7,674 nucleotides of DNA from contig JAIOJO010000075.1 in the NCBI GenBank assembly GCA_019911985.1, forward strand, positions 1-7,674, read 5' to 3'. The first letter of the stretch is position 1, and the number at the start of each line of letters is the position of its first letter. Position numbers and translations under genes: made by a program. Below the pieces are notes generated by a model. The model ran no database searches. It was given only the letters and a program-made list of their open reading frames with translations, and was not told the DNA's origin. This DNA comes from Sulfuricellaceae bacterium. GTDB taxonomy: Bacteria; Pseudomonadota; Gammaproteobacteria; Burkholderiales; UBA9220. This document shows positions 1 through 6,946 of the stretch, piece after piece.

Positions 1-374
1 GCTCGGAAGGCGATTGGATGCGCGCCTACAGCGAAATCAACGATTTTGAAGAGCAGTTGGTTTCCCATGACACGGTGGTGGTGAAATTCTGGCTCAGCAT
101 CAGCAACGAAGAGCAGCTCCGCCGCTTCAAGGAACGCGAGGATACGCCGTTCAAGCGTTTCAAAATTACCGACGAGGATTGGCGTAACCGGGAGAAATGG
201 GATCAATACGAACAGGCCGTGTGCGACATGGTCGAACGTACCAGCACCGATGTCGCGCCGTGGACATTGGTGGAAGCCAACGATAAATACTTCGCCCGCA
301 TCAAGATCTTAAAAACCTTGTGCGACCGTATCGAAAAAGCGCTCGAGAAGTTCGAGCCGAAGAAGAAAAAATAA
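1..374 (+). CDS. pap: Polyphosphate:AMP phosphotransferase (PPK2 class II), C-terminal end, partial
   Basis: This is the 3' end of a gene cut by the left edge. It is read in frame from base 3 (S-E-G-D-W-M...), so the ATG at 18 is internal. The enzyme family transfers phosphate from polyphosphate to AMP, giving ADP, in the cytoplasm. The visible 123 residues match the end of the second PPK2 domain of the two-domain Pap type: RAYSEINDFEEQLV, then VVVKFWLSIS, FKEREDTPFKRFKITDEDW, RNREKWDQYEQAVCDMVERT and APWTLVEANDKYFARIKILK. The TSTDVAPWTLVEANDK stretch favours Pap over the shorter single-domain PPK2 polyphosphate kinases, but the first domain is outside the window, so the fusion cannot be confirmed. 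The protein ends in a lysine-rich tail (EPKKKK). It is convergent with the permease gene, with only 12 bases between the two stop codons. Confidence 0.88.
   Translation, partial: SEGDWMRAYSEINDFEEQLVSHDTVVVKFWLSISNEEQLRRFKEREDTPFKRFKITDEDWRNREKWDQYEQAVCDMVERTSTDVAPWTLVEANDKYFARIKILKTLCDRIEKALEKFEPKKKK
334..357 (-). terminator. Putative Rho-independent terminator of the trk operon, inside the pap 3' end
   Basis: Read on the minus strand, a 6-bp stem GCTCGA / TCGAGC (plus-strand 352-357 and 341-346) with a 5-base loop is followed two bases later by TTTTT (334-338). It starts 30 bases past the permease stop codon, where an operon terminator would be expected. The stem is short and the T-run only five long, so termination may be weak. 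The same bases encode the end of the convergent phosphotransferase. No comparable hairpin with a T-run was seen for the plus-strand gene. Confidence 0.42.
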
Positions 375-386
375 GGCGGACAAGCT

Positions 387-2351
387 CTAAATTTTCATCG
401 GCAAGATCACCATCTGCAAACCCATTAAGTGCAGGCGGCGCTGCATGGTGAGAGCCGTTTGATTGTGCAGGATGCGCGTCAGCCAATTGTCGTGAATAAA
501 GATCAGCTTGCTGGCAAAAAATACGTTATTGGGGTATTTCTTCGCCACTTCCTGAGCCAACTCGGTCAGCTTCGCCGTGGTATCGGTGCCGAAGGCGACG
601 AAAGCATCCGCCGGTAAGCCGTGGCTGCGACAAAAATTAACATAATAATCGAGAGCTGTATTGACCTCGTGCTGCATCCGCTCCAACACGCCCTCGCCGC
701 CGTAGCTTTGCGAATCCACTTCGCCGACGCTGAGAAAAACGAAGTTTTTAAAATGCCCGGGAAACATGCGCTGCACCCAAAGCAGGGTATGCATGCCGGT
801 ACCCCGGCTTTTGCCCACCATGAAGATCGCGGTCGGCAGCGCTGGGTCGAGGCTGAGCATCTGCGCCGGTTCCGCGCCGACCGGAGTAGCGAAGAGGGCG
901 TCTACTTGGCGCAACTGCTGCGCGGTTTCAACATAGTGCCGCTTGATCAATAGGCACAAGGCAACCACCACCCCGGTAATGAATACGGTAACCCAGCCGC
1001 CCGAACCGAATTTTTCCACCAGCAATACCGACAATATGCCCGCCGTTACCGCCAGTCCGAGCAAGGATAACAATAGCCGCGGCAACCATCTGGCGTGGCT
1101 GCGCCGGTTACGCCACCAATGTATGCACAAGCCATAAAGCGACAAGGAGAAGGTGAGGAATACGTTAATGCTGTACAACACCACCAGCAAGGCCACGCTG
1201 CCTTTACTCCACAGCAGTACCGCCAGCGCCGCGGCGCCCATCAAGACCACGCCGTACTTGGTTACCAAGCGGCTCGATAGGTAGCCGAAGTGATGGGGTA
1301 CCCATTGGTCGGCCGCCATATTGGACAATACCGCCGGCCCGCCGAGAAAGCCTGTATTGGCCGCGACGAACAGCAATCCGCCTTCTAGCACCAGAGTCAG
1401 GGTAAGAAAAACCCCGCTAAAGTCCATGCCGTGCCACTGCCAATTTGCGAACATGGCTTTAAATGTGACGGCATTCAAGGTTTGTCCCGGTACCGGCGAG
1501 ACTTGCCACAACAAATACAACATGATGATGCCGCCGGCCATGAAGGCCAGCGATGTCGCCATATAAAACATGGTCCATTTGCCGGTAGCCACGCGCGGCT
1601 CGGCCAGCGTATTCACGTTGTTGGATACGGCTTCCAATCCGGTATACGTACCGCCCCCCTGGGAATAGGCCAACAACAGGGTAGAAACCACGAAAATCCA
1701 ACCCTGATGCTGGCTCAAATCCAGGGTTTCATGAATAGTATTGGGGATGAGACTGGGCAAACGCTCTATGTGCTGGAAAATCCCGTACCCGATCAGGAAA
1801 ACATGGATTAGGACAAAGCCGATAAAAATCGGCAGCAGGAATTTGATCGCCTCTTTCATGCCGCGCAAATTGAGCACGATCAGGACCGTTATCAACACGA
1901 TTTCGACCTCGCTCTTATAGGCATGCGCTGACATGGGCAGCAGGCTAAACAGCGCATCCGCGCCGCTGGCGATGGAGATAGCGATTGTCAGCACATAATC
2001 GACGATCAGCGCTGCGCCGGAAACCAGCCCGGCATAGGGGCCGATCAACTGGGTGGCTACTTTATAGCCGCCGCCGCCGGAGGGAAAAAGCTCGATGACC
2101 TGGTTGTACGCCAAGGAAATAATGAAGACGGTCAAGGCCGTCGCCAAGGCCAAGTAAAGCCCAAGGTGGGTATGTTGACCCAAGGCGAGAAAAGCCTCTT
2201 CCGGGCCGTAGCAGGACGACGACAATCCGTCGGCGCCCAAGCCCACCCAGGCGAAGAAGGCGATCAGTGCAATGTGCTGACGGGTGCCGGGATCGAGGGG
2301 GTTCCGCGCGGGCCCAAACAGCATAGTCCGAATTTTACCAATTTGTAGCAT
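387..2351 (-). CDS. APC-superfamily permease, KimA-like, probable potassium importer
   Basis: The product is a 654-residue membrane protein: about 12 hydrophobic segments (roughly residues 25-475), then a soluble C-terminal domain of about 175 residues. The first helix carries the APC-type motif GLGADGLSSSCYGPEE (37-52). Later come a Gly-rich loop FPSGGGGYK (89-97), DYVLTIAIS (118-126) and YSQGGGTYTGLEAVSN (229-244). D41 and Y48 have the spacing of D36 and Y43 in Bacillus KimA, and T122/S126 sit where KimA also has a Thr/Ser pair in the same DYVLT context; these KimA residues are from memory. The C-terminal domain with VGKSRGTGMHTL and the closing LHLMGLQMVILPMKI resembles the cytosolic USP-like part of KimA-type proteins. 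Automatic annotation would probably say amino acid permease. It starts 14 bases after the TPR gene, so it is very likely in the trk operon, which favours potassium uptake. The ATG at 2351 has a purine-rich AGAGAGAAACAGG before it. Family membership is firm; the substrate is inferred. Confidence 0.85.
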   Translation of the reverse strand: MLQIGKIRTMLFGPARNPLDPGTRQHIALIAFFAWVGLGADGLSSSCYGPEEAFLALGQHTHLGLYLALATALTVFIISLAYNQVIELFPSGGGGYKVATQLIGPYAGLVSGAALIVDYVLTIAISIASGADALFSLLPMSAHAYKSEVEIVLITVLIVLNLRGMKEAIKFLLPIFIGFVLIHVFLIGYGIFQHIERLPSLIPNTIHETLDLSQHQGWIFVVSTLLLAYSQGGGTYTGLEAVSNNVNTLAEPRVATGKWTMFYMATSLAFMAGGIIMLYLLWQVSPVPGQTLNAVTFKAMFANWQWHGMDFSGVFLTLTLVLEGGLLFVAANTGFLGGPAVLSNMAADQWVPHHFGYLSSRLVTKYGVVLMGAAALAVLLWSKGSVALLVVLYSINVFLTFSLSLYGLCIHWWRNRRSHARWLPRLLLSLLGLAVTAGILSVLLVEKFGSGGWVTVFITGVVVALCLLIKRHYVETAQQLRQVDALFATPVGAEPAQMLSLDPALPTAIFMVGKSRGTGMHTLLWVQRMFPGHFKNFVFLSVGEVDSQSYGGEGVLERMQHEVNTALDYYVNFCRSHGLPADAFVAFGTDTTAKLTELAQEVAKKYPNNVFFASKLIFIHDNWLTRILHNQTALTMQRRLHLMGLQMVILPMKI

Positions 2352-2365
2352 TGCCTGTTTCTCTC

Positions 2366-2698
2366 TTAGGGATTGGATTGCTCTTTTTCCAGGCGGCGCA
2401 GGAACACCAGCATTTCCTTTTCCGACTGCTTGTCACCCTTGGCCTGGGCGGCGGCAATTCCTTGGCGATAGGCCGCCGCGGCCTCCTCCTGGCGGGAGCA
2501 TAGGCTGAGCGCTTTGCCCAACAATTTCCAAGCGGCCGAGTAATGCGGGTCGAATTGCACCGCCTGCTGCAGGTGCGCCACCGCCTCTTCCGCTTGTTTC
2601 TCGCCAAGGTAAGCATTGCCCAAGCCAAAACGCAGCAGGGCATTGTCCTTACCGGACATCAACATTTTTTCCAAATTGCCGATCAGGGGAGAGGCCAT
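2366..2698 (-). CDS. Small TPR-repeat protein in the trk operon
   Basis: This is a 110-residue, apparently cytoplasmic protein with no signal peptide or membrane helix. After a short helix (MASPLIGNLEKMLMSGKDN) come two tetratricopeptide-type repeats at about 19-52 (ALLRFGLGNAYLGEKQAEEA, ending in FDP) and 53-86 (AAWKLLGKALSLCSRQEEAA), then a charged C-terminal helix ending EMLVFLRRLEKEQSNP. TPRs bind partner proteins; the partner here is unknown. The same frame stays open up to 3178, but the upstream part lies inside trkH in another frame and is not TPR-like. The ATG at 2698, 5 bases after the trkH stop with GGAGAAAG ahead of it, is the sensible start. The gene sits between trkH and a potassium-type permease, so a role in assembly or regulation of transport is possible, but nothing in the sequence shows it. 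Confidence 0.85.
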   Translation of the reverse strand: MASPLIGNLEKMLMSGKDNALLRFGLGNAYLGEKQAEEAVAHLQQAVQFDPHYSAAWKLLGKALSLCSRQEEAAAAYRQGIAAAQAKGDKQSEKEMLVFLRRLEKEQSNP

Positions 2699-2703
2699 TG
2701 CGC

Positions 2704-4161
2704 TTACTTTCTCCAAAATGCGGGGGTAAAAACGACCAGTAAGGTAAACAGTTCCAAGCGCCCGAGCAACATCGCGAAACTGCACACCCAGGTCTGGAAA
2801 TCCGTCAACACCGCATAGGTCGTCGCCGGACCGACTTGGTTCAAACCCGGCCCAGTATTGTTGAGGCTGGCGACCACGGCGGAGAACGCCGTGATCGCAT
2901 CGAGGCCGGAAGCCGTCAAGATTAAAGTCAGGCCCACCAAGGACGCAATATAAATAAACATAAACGCCAAAACCGCGTAAACGATGGCGTTCGGCACGAT
3001 CTGGCCGCCCAGCTTCATCGGGACCGAGGCGTTGGGATGCATCAGCCGAATCAACTCGCGATAAACCTGCTTGTACAGCAGTTCGGCGCGAACCATCTTG
3101 ATGCCGCCGCCGGTGGAGCCCGACGAGGTGGCGAAGCTGCTTAAAAACAACATCCACAGCGGGGCGAAAATCGGCCACGAATTATAGTCGGTATTGGCAA
3201 AGCCGGTGGTGGTGGCAATCGAGACCGTATTGAAAGCGGCATACCGCAGCGCAACCAGAAAATCGGGATATACCCCCATCCGCCACAAATAGAGCGCTAT
3301 GCCCACACAGCTGAGCAGCACCACGGCCACAAACATCCGAACCTCCGGGTCGTGAACGTAAGGCAGAAAGGACCTCTGCCGTAAAACCAAAAAATGCGTG
3401 GCGAAATTCATGCCGGCAATGAGCATGAATAGCATGGAGACCGCCTCGATGGTCGGCGAATTGAAGTAGCCGAAACTGGCGTCGTGGCTGGAAAACCCGC
3501 CCAGGCCCATGGTGGAGAAAGCATGCACAGCCGCATCCAGCCAAGTCATTCCCGCCCCGTAATACGCCAGGATACAGGCCAGGGTAATCCCACTGTACAC
3601 CAGCCATAAGCCTTTGGCGGTTTCCGTGATACGCGGCGTGAGTTTCGTGTCTTTCATCGGTCCAGGCGTCTCCGCCTTGTACATCTGCCGCCCGCCCACG
3701 CCGAGCAGGGGAAGAATGGCCACCACCAAAACAATAATCCCCATGCCGCCCAACCAAACTAATTCGCTGCGCCACAAATTGATCGACGGCGGCAAGAGAT
3801 CCAAGCCGGAAAGTGTCGTCGATCCGGTGGTGGTCAAGCCGGACATGGCCTCGAAATAAGCATCGGTAAAACTTAGGTGGGGCAGATAGAACATTAAGGG
3901 GAGGGTGGCGAAGGCGGGCAGGCTGGCCCAGATCACGACTACCAGCAGAAATCCGTCGCGGATTTTCAGTTCGCGGCGCTGACGGCGCGTAGCCATCCAG
4001 AGGACAAATCCGCACAGCAGGGTGATGAAAATTCCTTCATCGTAGGCGCTCTGCGCCCCGTCTTGCAGCCACAACGACACGCCGAAAGGAAGCAGCATAG
4101 CCATCGCGAAAGCCATGCTCACCATGCCCAACACATTGGCGATAGGGAATATTTTGCTCAC
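2704..4161 (-). CDS. trkH: Trk potassium uptake system, membrane channel subunit TrkH
   Basis: The product is the potassium-conducting membrane subunit of the Trk system, working with the TrkA ring. At 485 residues it is full length (family about 480). The four pore repeats with their filter segments are visible: SGLTTTGSTT (108-117, G113), FSTMGLGGFSSHD (215-227, G221), SIATTTGFANTD (314-325, G320) and ASLNNTGPGLNQVG (431-444, G437). The gating loop characteristic of TrkH is present as FATSSGSTGGGIKMVR (343-358), and the conserved C-terminus LLGRLELFTLLVVFTP is intact. The start is GTG at 4161, immediately after the trkA TAA with no intervening base. The N-terminus MSKIFPIANVLGMVSM fits the family. 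No strong Shine-Dalgarno precedes it, so translation is probably coupled to trkA. Confidence 0.96.
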   Translation of the reverse strand: MSKIFPIANVLGMVSMAFAMAMLLPFGVSLWLQDGAQSAYDEGIFITLLCGFVLWMATRRQRRELKIRDGFLLVVVIWASLPAFATLPLMFYLPHLSFTDAYFEAMSGLTTTGSTTLSGLDLLPPSINLWRSELVWLGGMGIIVLVVAILPLLGVGGRQMYKAETPGPMKDTKLTPRITETAKGLWLVYSGITLACILAYYGAGMTWLDAAVHAFSTMGLGGFSSHDASFGYFNSPTIEAVSMLFMLIAGMNFATHFLVLRQRSFLPYVHDPEVRMFVAVVLLSCVGIALYLWRMGVYPDFLVALRYAAFNTVSIATTTGFANTDYNSWPIFAPLWMLFLSSFATSSGSTGGGIKMVRAELLYKQVYRELIRLMHPNASVPMKLGGQIVPNAIVYAVLAFMFIYIASLVGLTLILTASGLDAITAFSAVVASLNNTGPGLNQVGPATTYAVLTDFQTWVCSFAMLLGRLELFTLLVVFTPAFWRK

Positions 4162-5535
4162 TTAGAAGAAACCGAGGCCCACTTGGAACAGTTTCTCCAC
4201 TTTAGCCACCATGCGCTTATCCACCACGAAGAGGATGACGTGATCGTTGCTCTCGATGGTGGTATCGTGATGGGCGATCAATACTTCTTCCTTGCGAACC
4301 ACCGCGCCTATGGTCGTCCCCTTGGGCAAGTCGATTTCCTCGATGCGGCGTCCGACGACTTTCGAGGTTTTACGATCGCCATGGGCGATCATTTCCAAGG
4401 CCTCCGCCGCACCGCGGCGCAAGGAGTGCACCACGGCGATGTCGCCGCGGCGCACATGGGTCAACAAGCTGCCGATGGTAGCTTGTGCCGGGGAGATCGC
4501 GATATCGATCTGGCCGCTTTGCACCAAATCAACATAGGAACTTCGATTGATCAGCGCGATCACCTTGCGCGCGCCTTTACGCTTGGCGAGTAGGGCCGAC
4601 ATGATATTCGTTTCGTCGTCGTTGGTTAGGGCGCAGAACACGTCCATGTCTTCGACATTTTCCGCGATCAGCAATTCTTCGTCGGTGGCATCCCCGATTA
4701 GCACCAGGGTGTTGTCGAGCTCTTGCGCCAAGCGCTCGCTGTTCTTCTTATTATGATCGATCAACTTGACTTCGTATTGGCCTTCCAGGGCCTTCGCCAA
4801 GCGTGTGCCGATATTGCCTCCGCCGGCGATCATGACCCGCTTCACCGGTTTGTCCAAGCGCCGCAACTCGCGCATCACGCTGCGGCTATTGTCCCGCGCG
4901 GCGATGAAAAATATTTCGTCGCCGGCTTCGATCACCGTTTGTCCTTCGGGAATGATCGGGCGGTCGCGCCGGAAAATCGCGGCGACCCTTGTATCCACCT
5001 GAGGCATATTCTTCCGCAAGTTCTGCAGTTCGTGCCCGACCAGCGGCCCGCCATGGTATGCGCGCACCGCCACTAAACGGACCTTCCCGGCGGCGAAATC
5101 CAAAACCTGTAGCGCTTCGGGGAACTCAATCAGCTTGCCGATATAGTCCGTCAGCACTTGTTCCGGACTAATGGTGAAATCAACGGCAAAGTTTTCGGCA
5201 GCGAAAATTTGCGGGTAGCTGAAATAGTCGCCGGCGCGGATGCGCGCAATTTTGGTGGGAATATTGAATAAGGTCGCAGCCAGTTTGCACGCCACCATGT
5301 TGATTTCGTCCACCTGGGTGACCGCCAGCAACATATCCGCATCCTCCGCCCCGGCGGCCTTGAGGACGGAAGGGTAGGAGGCATTGCCTTGGACGGTGCG
5401 CAAATCGAGATGGTCTTGCAGATGCTTCAGTTTTGCGCCGTCGATATCCACTACGGTTATATCGTTGGCTTCGCTGACCAGGCGTTCCGCCACGGACGAT
5501 CCGACCTGCCCAGCACCGAGTATGATGATTTTCAC
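4162..5535 (-). CDS. trkA: Trk potassium uptake system, NAD(H)/nucleotide-binding regulatory subunit TrkA
   Basis: The product is the peripheral cytoplasmic subunit that forms the gating ring under TrkH. At 457 residues it is the usual length for a two-module TrkA (RCK-N plus RCK-C, twice). The first Rossmann site is GAGQVG (7-12) with the acidic residue at the end of strand 2, VVDID (D30). The second is GGGNIG (238-243) with LID (D260). Other family signatures are VTQVDEINMVACKLA and the matching ALTNDDETNIMSALLAK in the second half, so both halves look functional. The start is GTG at 5535, giving MKIIILGAGQVG as in the family, with AGGGCGG about 5 bases upstream. A sigma70-type promoter lies in the 148-base gap upstream. 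It is the first gene of the probable operon trkA-trkH-TPR-permease. Confidence 0.96.
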   Translation of the reverse strand: MKIIILGAGQVGSSVAERLVSEANDITVVDIDGAKLKHLQDHLDLRTVQGNASYPSVLKAAGAEDADMLLAVTQVDEINMVACKLAATLFNIPTKIARIRAGDYFSYPQIFAAENFAVDFTISPEQVLTDYIGKLIEFPEALQVLDFAAGKVRLVAVRAYHGGPLVGHELQNLRKNMPQVDTRVAAIFRRDRPIIPEGQTVIEAGDEIFFIAARDNSRSVMRELRRLDKPVKRVMIAGGGNIGTRLAKALEGQYEVKLIDHNKKNSERLAQELDNTLVLIGDATDEELLIAENVEDMDVFCALTNDDETNIMSALLAKRKGARKVIALINRSSYVDLVQSGQIDIAISPAQATIGSLLTHVRRGDIAVVHSLRRGAAEALEMIAHGDRKTSKVVGRRIEEIDLPKGTTIGAVVRKEEVLIAHHDTTIESNDHVILFVVDKRMVAKVEKLFQVGLGFF

Positions 5536-5638
5536 TATCCGCCCTGTGCCGCAAATTGGCTAAGCGGGCATTTCGCCGTCAGCCCCCCGGCAACATCACC
5601 CGAGGACAAGGGACAAGCGAAAGCTCGCGAAAACCGCG

Positions 5639-5667
5639 ATTCTATTCCGAATCGGCGTTGCGCTCAA
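5639..5667 (-). promoter_or_regulatory. Putative sigma70 promoter of trkA-trkH-TPR-permease
   Basis: On the minus strand, TTGAGC (-35, plus-strand 5662-5667; 4 of 6 to consensus) and TAGAAT (-10, 5639-5644; 5 of 6) are separated by exactly 17 bases. Transcription would start near 5632, leaving a leader of about 97 bases before the trkA GTG. I saw no GG-N10-GC sigma54 element in the gap. The -10 also overlaps a short inverted repeat, CGATTC-N6-GAATCG (5637-5654). The leader can form other short stems, but I recognise no riboswitch in it. Confidence 0.5.
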
Positions 5668-5683
5668 AGATTTCACTTGAGCG
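5661..5683. repeat. Inverted repeat next to the ntrX stop, covering the trk promoter -35
   Basis: A perfect 7-base inverted repeat, CGCTCAA-N9-TTGAGCG, begins directly after the ntrX TGA. On the minus strand the distal arm contains the -35 hexamer TTGAGC. No T-run follows, so it is not a classical terminator. It could be an operator (repression by occlusion, or binding by an upstream regulator such as NtrX) or a 3' mRNA stabilising hairpin for ntrYX. The symmetry is seen directly; the role is inferred. Confidence 0.45.
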
Positions 5684-6946
5684 TCAGTCTTCACTCTTGC
5701 GTAGAAATCTAATATCCAGCAGCTTCAGCTTGCGGTAAAGATGGGTACGCTCCATACCGACCTGATCCGCCACCCGGCTCATGTTCCCCCCGGCTTTCGC
5801 GATATGATGCTCGAAATACACCCGTTCGAAAGCATCCCGCGCCTCGCGTAAAGGCAAGTCCAGCGGCAAGGCAAAACCACCCGAACTCATTTCCTTTGCG
5901 GCGAATTGCCCCAAGGCTCGGGCAACATCCTCTTCGGAGATCTCCTCCGCCAAGCTGGTCAGTGCCAGGGTTTTCACTACATTCTCCAACTGCAGCAAAT
6001 TGCCGTGCCAGTCTTCGTTGCGCAAACGGTTTAACGCGGCCATGCTGAAGTGGCGTTGCGGCGAAACATCGCTATCGATTAATTGAATCAAGATCGTTTT
6101 CGCCAGCTCGGGTATGTCTTCCCGATGCTCGCGTAGGCTCGGCACCGTCAGGGCAATGCCGGTCAAGGCCTGTTGCAGCGCCGGATTGAATTTGCCGGAC
6201 TCGACCAAAGCGTTTAGCGCTTGGCTCGCGGCACAAACCAAACGAACATTGTATTTCTCAAGCTTGCCCAACAGCAGCAGCAGGCCTTTTTGCTCCAAGC
6301 GGCTCAGGATCGTCACATCCGGTAAAAACAACAGGCCGTCACGCGCTTTTTCCGCCATTTCCAAGGGCCGGTCGGCCAGGATCGTAGCATCGTCCAGCCG
6401 TACCCAGCTGCTTCCGGCCTGGTGCAGGAAACGCGCACACTGTTCGGCGCCGCACCCCGGCTCGCCGACTAGGAGTACGGGCGTCTTGACGCGAATCGTT
6501 TGCAACAGGCGCTGGCGCAGTTCGGCGATGAGGGGGCTCTTCCCTAAGCGGGATAGCTCCTCGCCGGGCGTGAACAAGACTTCATTGCGTTTTAGTGCCC
6601 GCTCTACCGTGGCCAACAGCTTTTGTAGGGTAATCGGCTTTTCCAGAAAGTCCATGGCGCCGATTTTGGTCGCTTCCACAGCCGTGTCGATAGTACCGTG
6701 ACCCGACATCATGACAACCGGCATGGTCAGTAAACCTTGGCTCTTCCATTCCTTAAGGAGGGTAATTCCATCGGTATCCGGCATCCAGATATCGAGCAAC
6801 ACCAAATCCGGTCGTTCGCGGCCACGCCAAGCACGGGCTGCCGCTGCATTTTCGGCAAGGGCAACGCGGTAACCCTCGTCCTGCAATATTTCCAAAAGCA
6901 ACTCGCGGATCCCCGCTTCGTCGTCCACTACCAATATCGAACTCAT
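5684..6946 (-). CDS. ntrX: NtrX-like response regulator with degenerate AAA+ domain
   Basis: The product is the DNA-binding partner of the NtrY kinase, 420 residues; typical NtrX proteins are somewhat longer (about 450). The receiver domain is intact: acidic pair D8/D9, phosphoacceptor D52 in LLDIWMPDTDG, S81 in MMSGHG, K103 in FLEKP. The central AAA+ domain (about 130-300) is decayed: the Walker A position reads GEPGCGAE (161-168), with alanine for the catalytic lysine; the segment that should hold GAFTGA is missing; Walker B reads DGLLFLPDV (203-211) without the Asp-Glu pair; and the arginine-finger region is GKFNPALQQAL. The flanking landmark VPSLREHREDIPEL (268-281) is kept, so this is domain erosion, not a frameshift. 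The C-terminal Fis-type helix-turn-helix is intact (VADQVGMERTHLYRKLKLL). It probably binds DNA on phosphorylation but should not remodel sigma54 polymerase. The start at 6946 overlaps the ntrY stop as ATGA, with GAGGCGGG upstream; an in-frame extension to 6985 lies within ntrY and is unlikely. Confidence 0.9.
   Translation of the reverse strand: MSSILVVDDEAGIRELLLEILQDEGYRVALAENAAAARAWRGRERPDLVLLDIWMPDTDGITLLKEWKSQGLLTMPVVMMSGHGTIDTAVEATKIGAMDFLEKPITLQKLLATVERALKRNEVLFTPGEELSRLGKSPLIAELRQRLLQTIRVKTPVLLVGEPGCGAEQCARFLHQAGSSWVRLDDATILADRPLEMAEKARDGLLFLPDVTILSRLEQKGLLLLLGKLEKYNVRLVCAASQALNALVESGKFNPALQQALTGIALTVPSLREHREDIPELAKTILIQLIDSDVSPQRHFSMAALNRLRNEDWHGNLLQLENVVKTLALTSLAEEISEEDVARALGQFAAKEMSSGGFALPLDLPLREARDAFERVYFEHHIAKAGGNMSRVADQVGMERTHLYRKLKLLDIRFLRKSED

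Noticed and set aside
2699..3178. In-frame 5' extension of the TPR gene to give a 270-residue protein.
   Set aside because: The extension lies inside trkH in another frame; its translation is Arg/Asp-rich and unlike TPR. The ATG at 2698 has a purine-rich site and normal spacing.
3182..4015. 277-codon minus-strand open frame overlapping trkH.
   Set aside because: Same out-of-phase frame as the extension above; low-complexity Arg/His-rich translation, a shadow of trkH, whose own frame has all four pore motifs.
4063..4593. 176-codon plus-strand open frame across the trkA-trkH junction.
   Set aside because: His/Asp-rich antisense shadow of two well-supported genes.
5536..5638. Potassium or c-di-AMP type riboswitch in the trkA leader.
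   Set aside because: Only short stems can be drawn and none matches a riboswitch core I know; the leader is under 100 bases.
6114..6701. 195-codon plus-strand open frame opposite ntrX.
   Set aside because: Antisense shadow rich in Ser/Arg with no recognisable motif, while the ntrX frame has clear receiver and HTH motifs.
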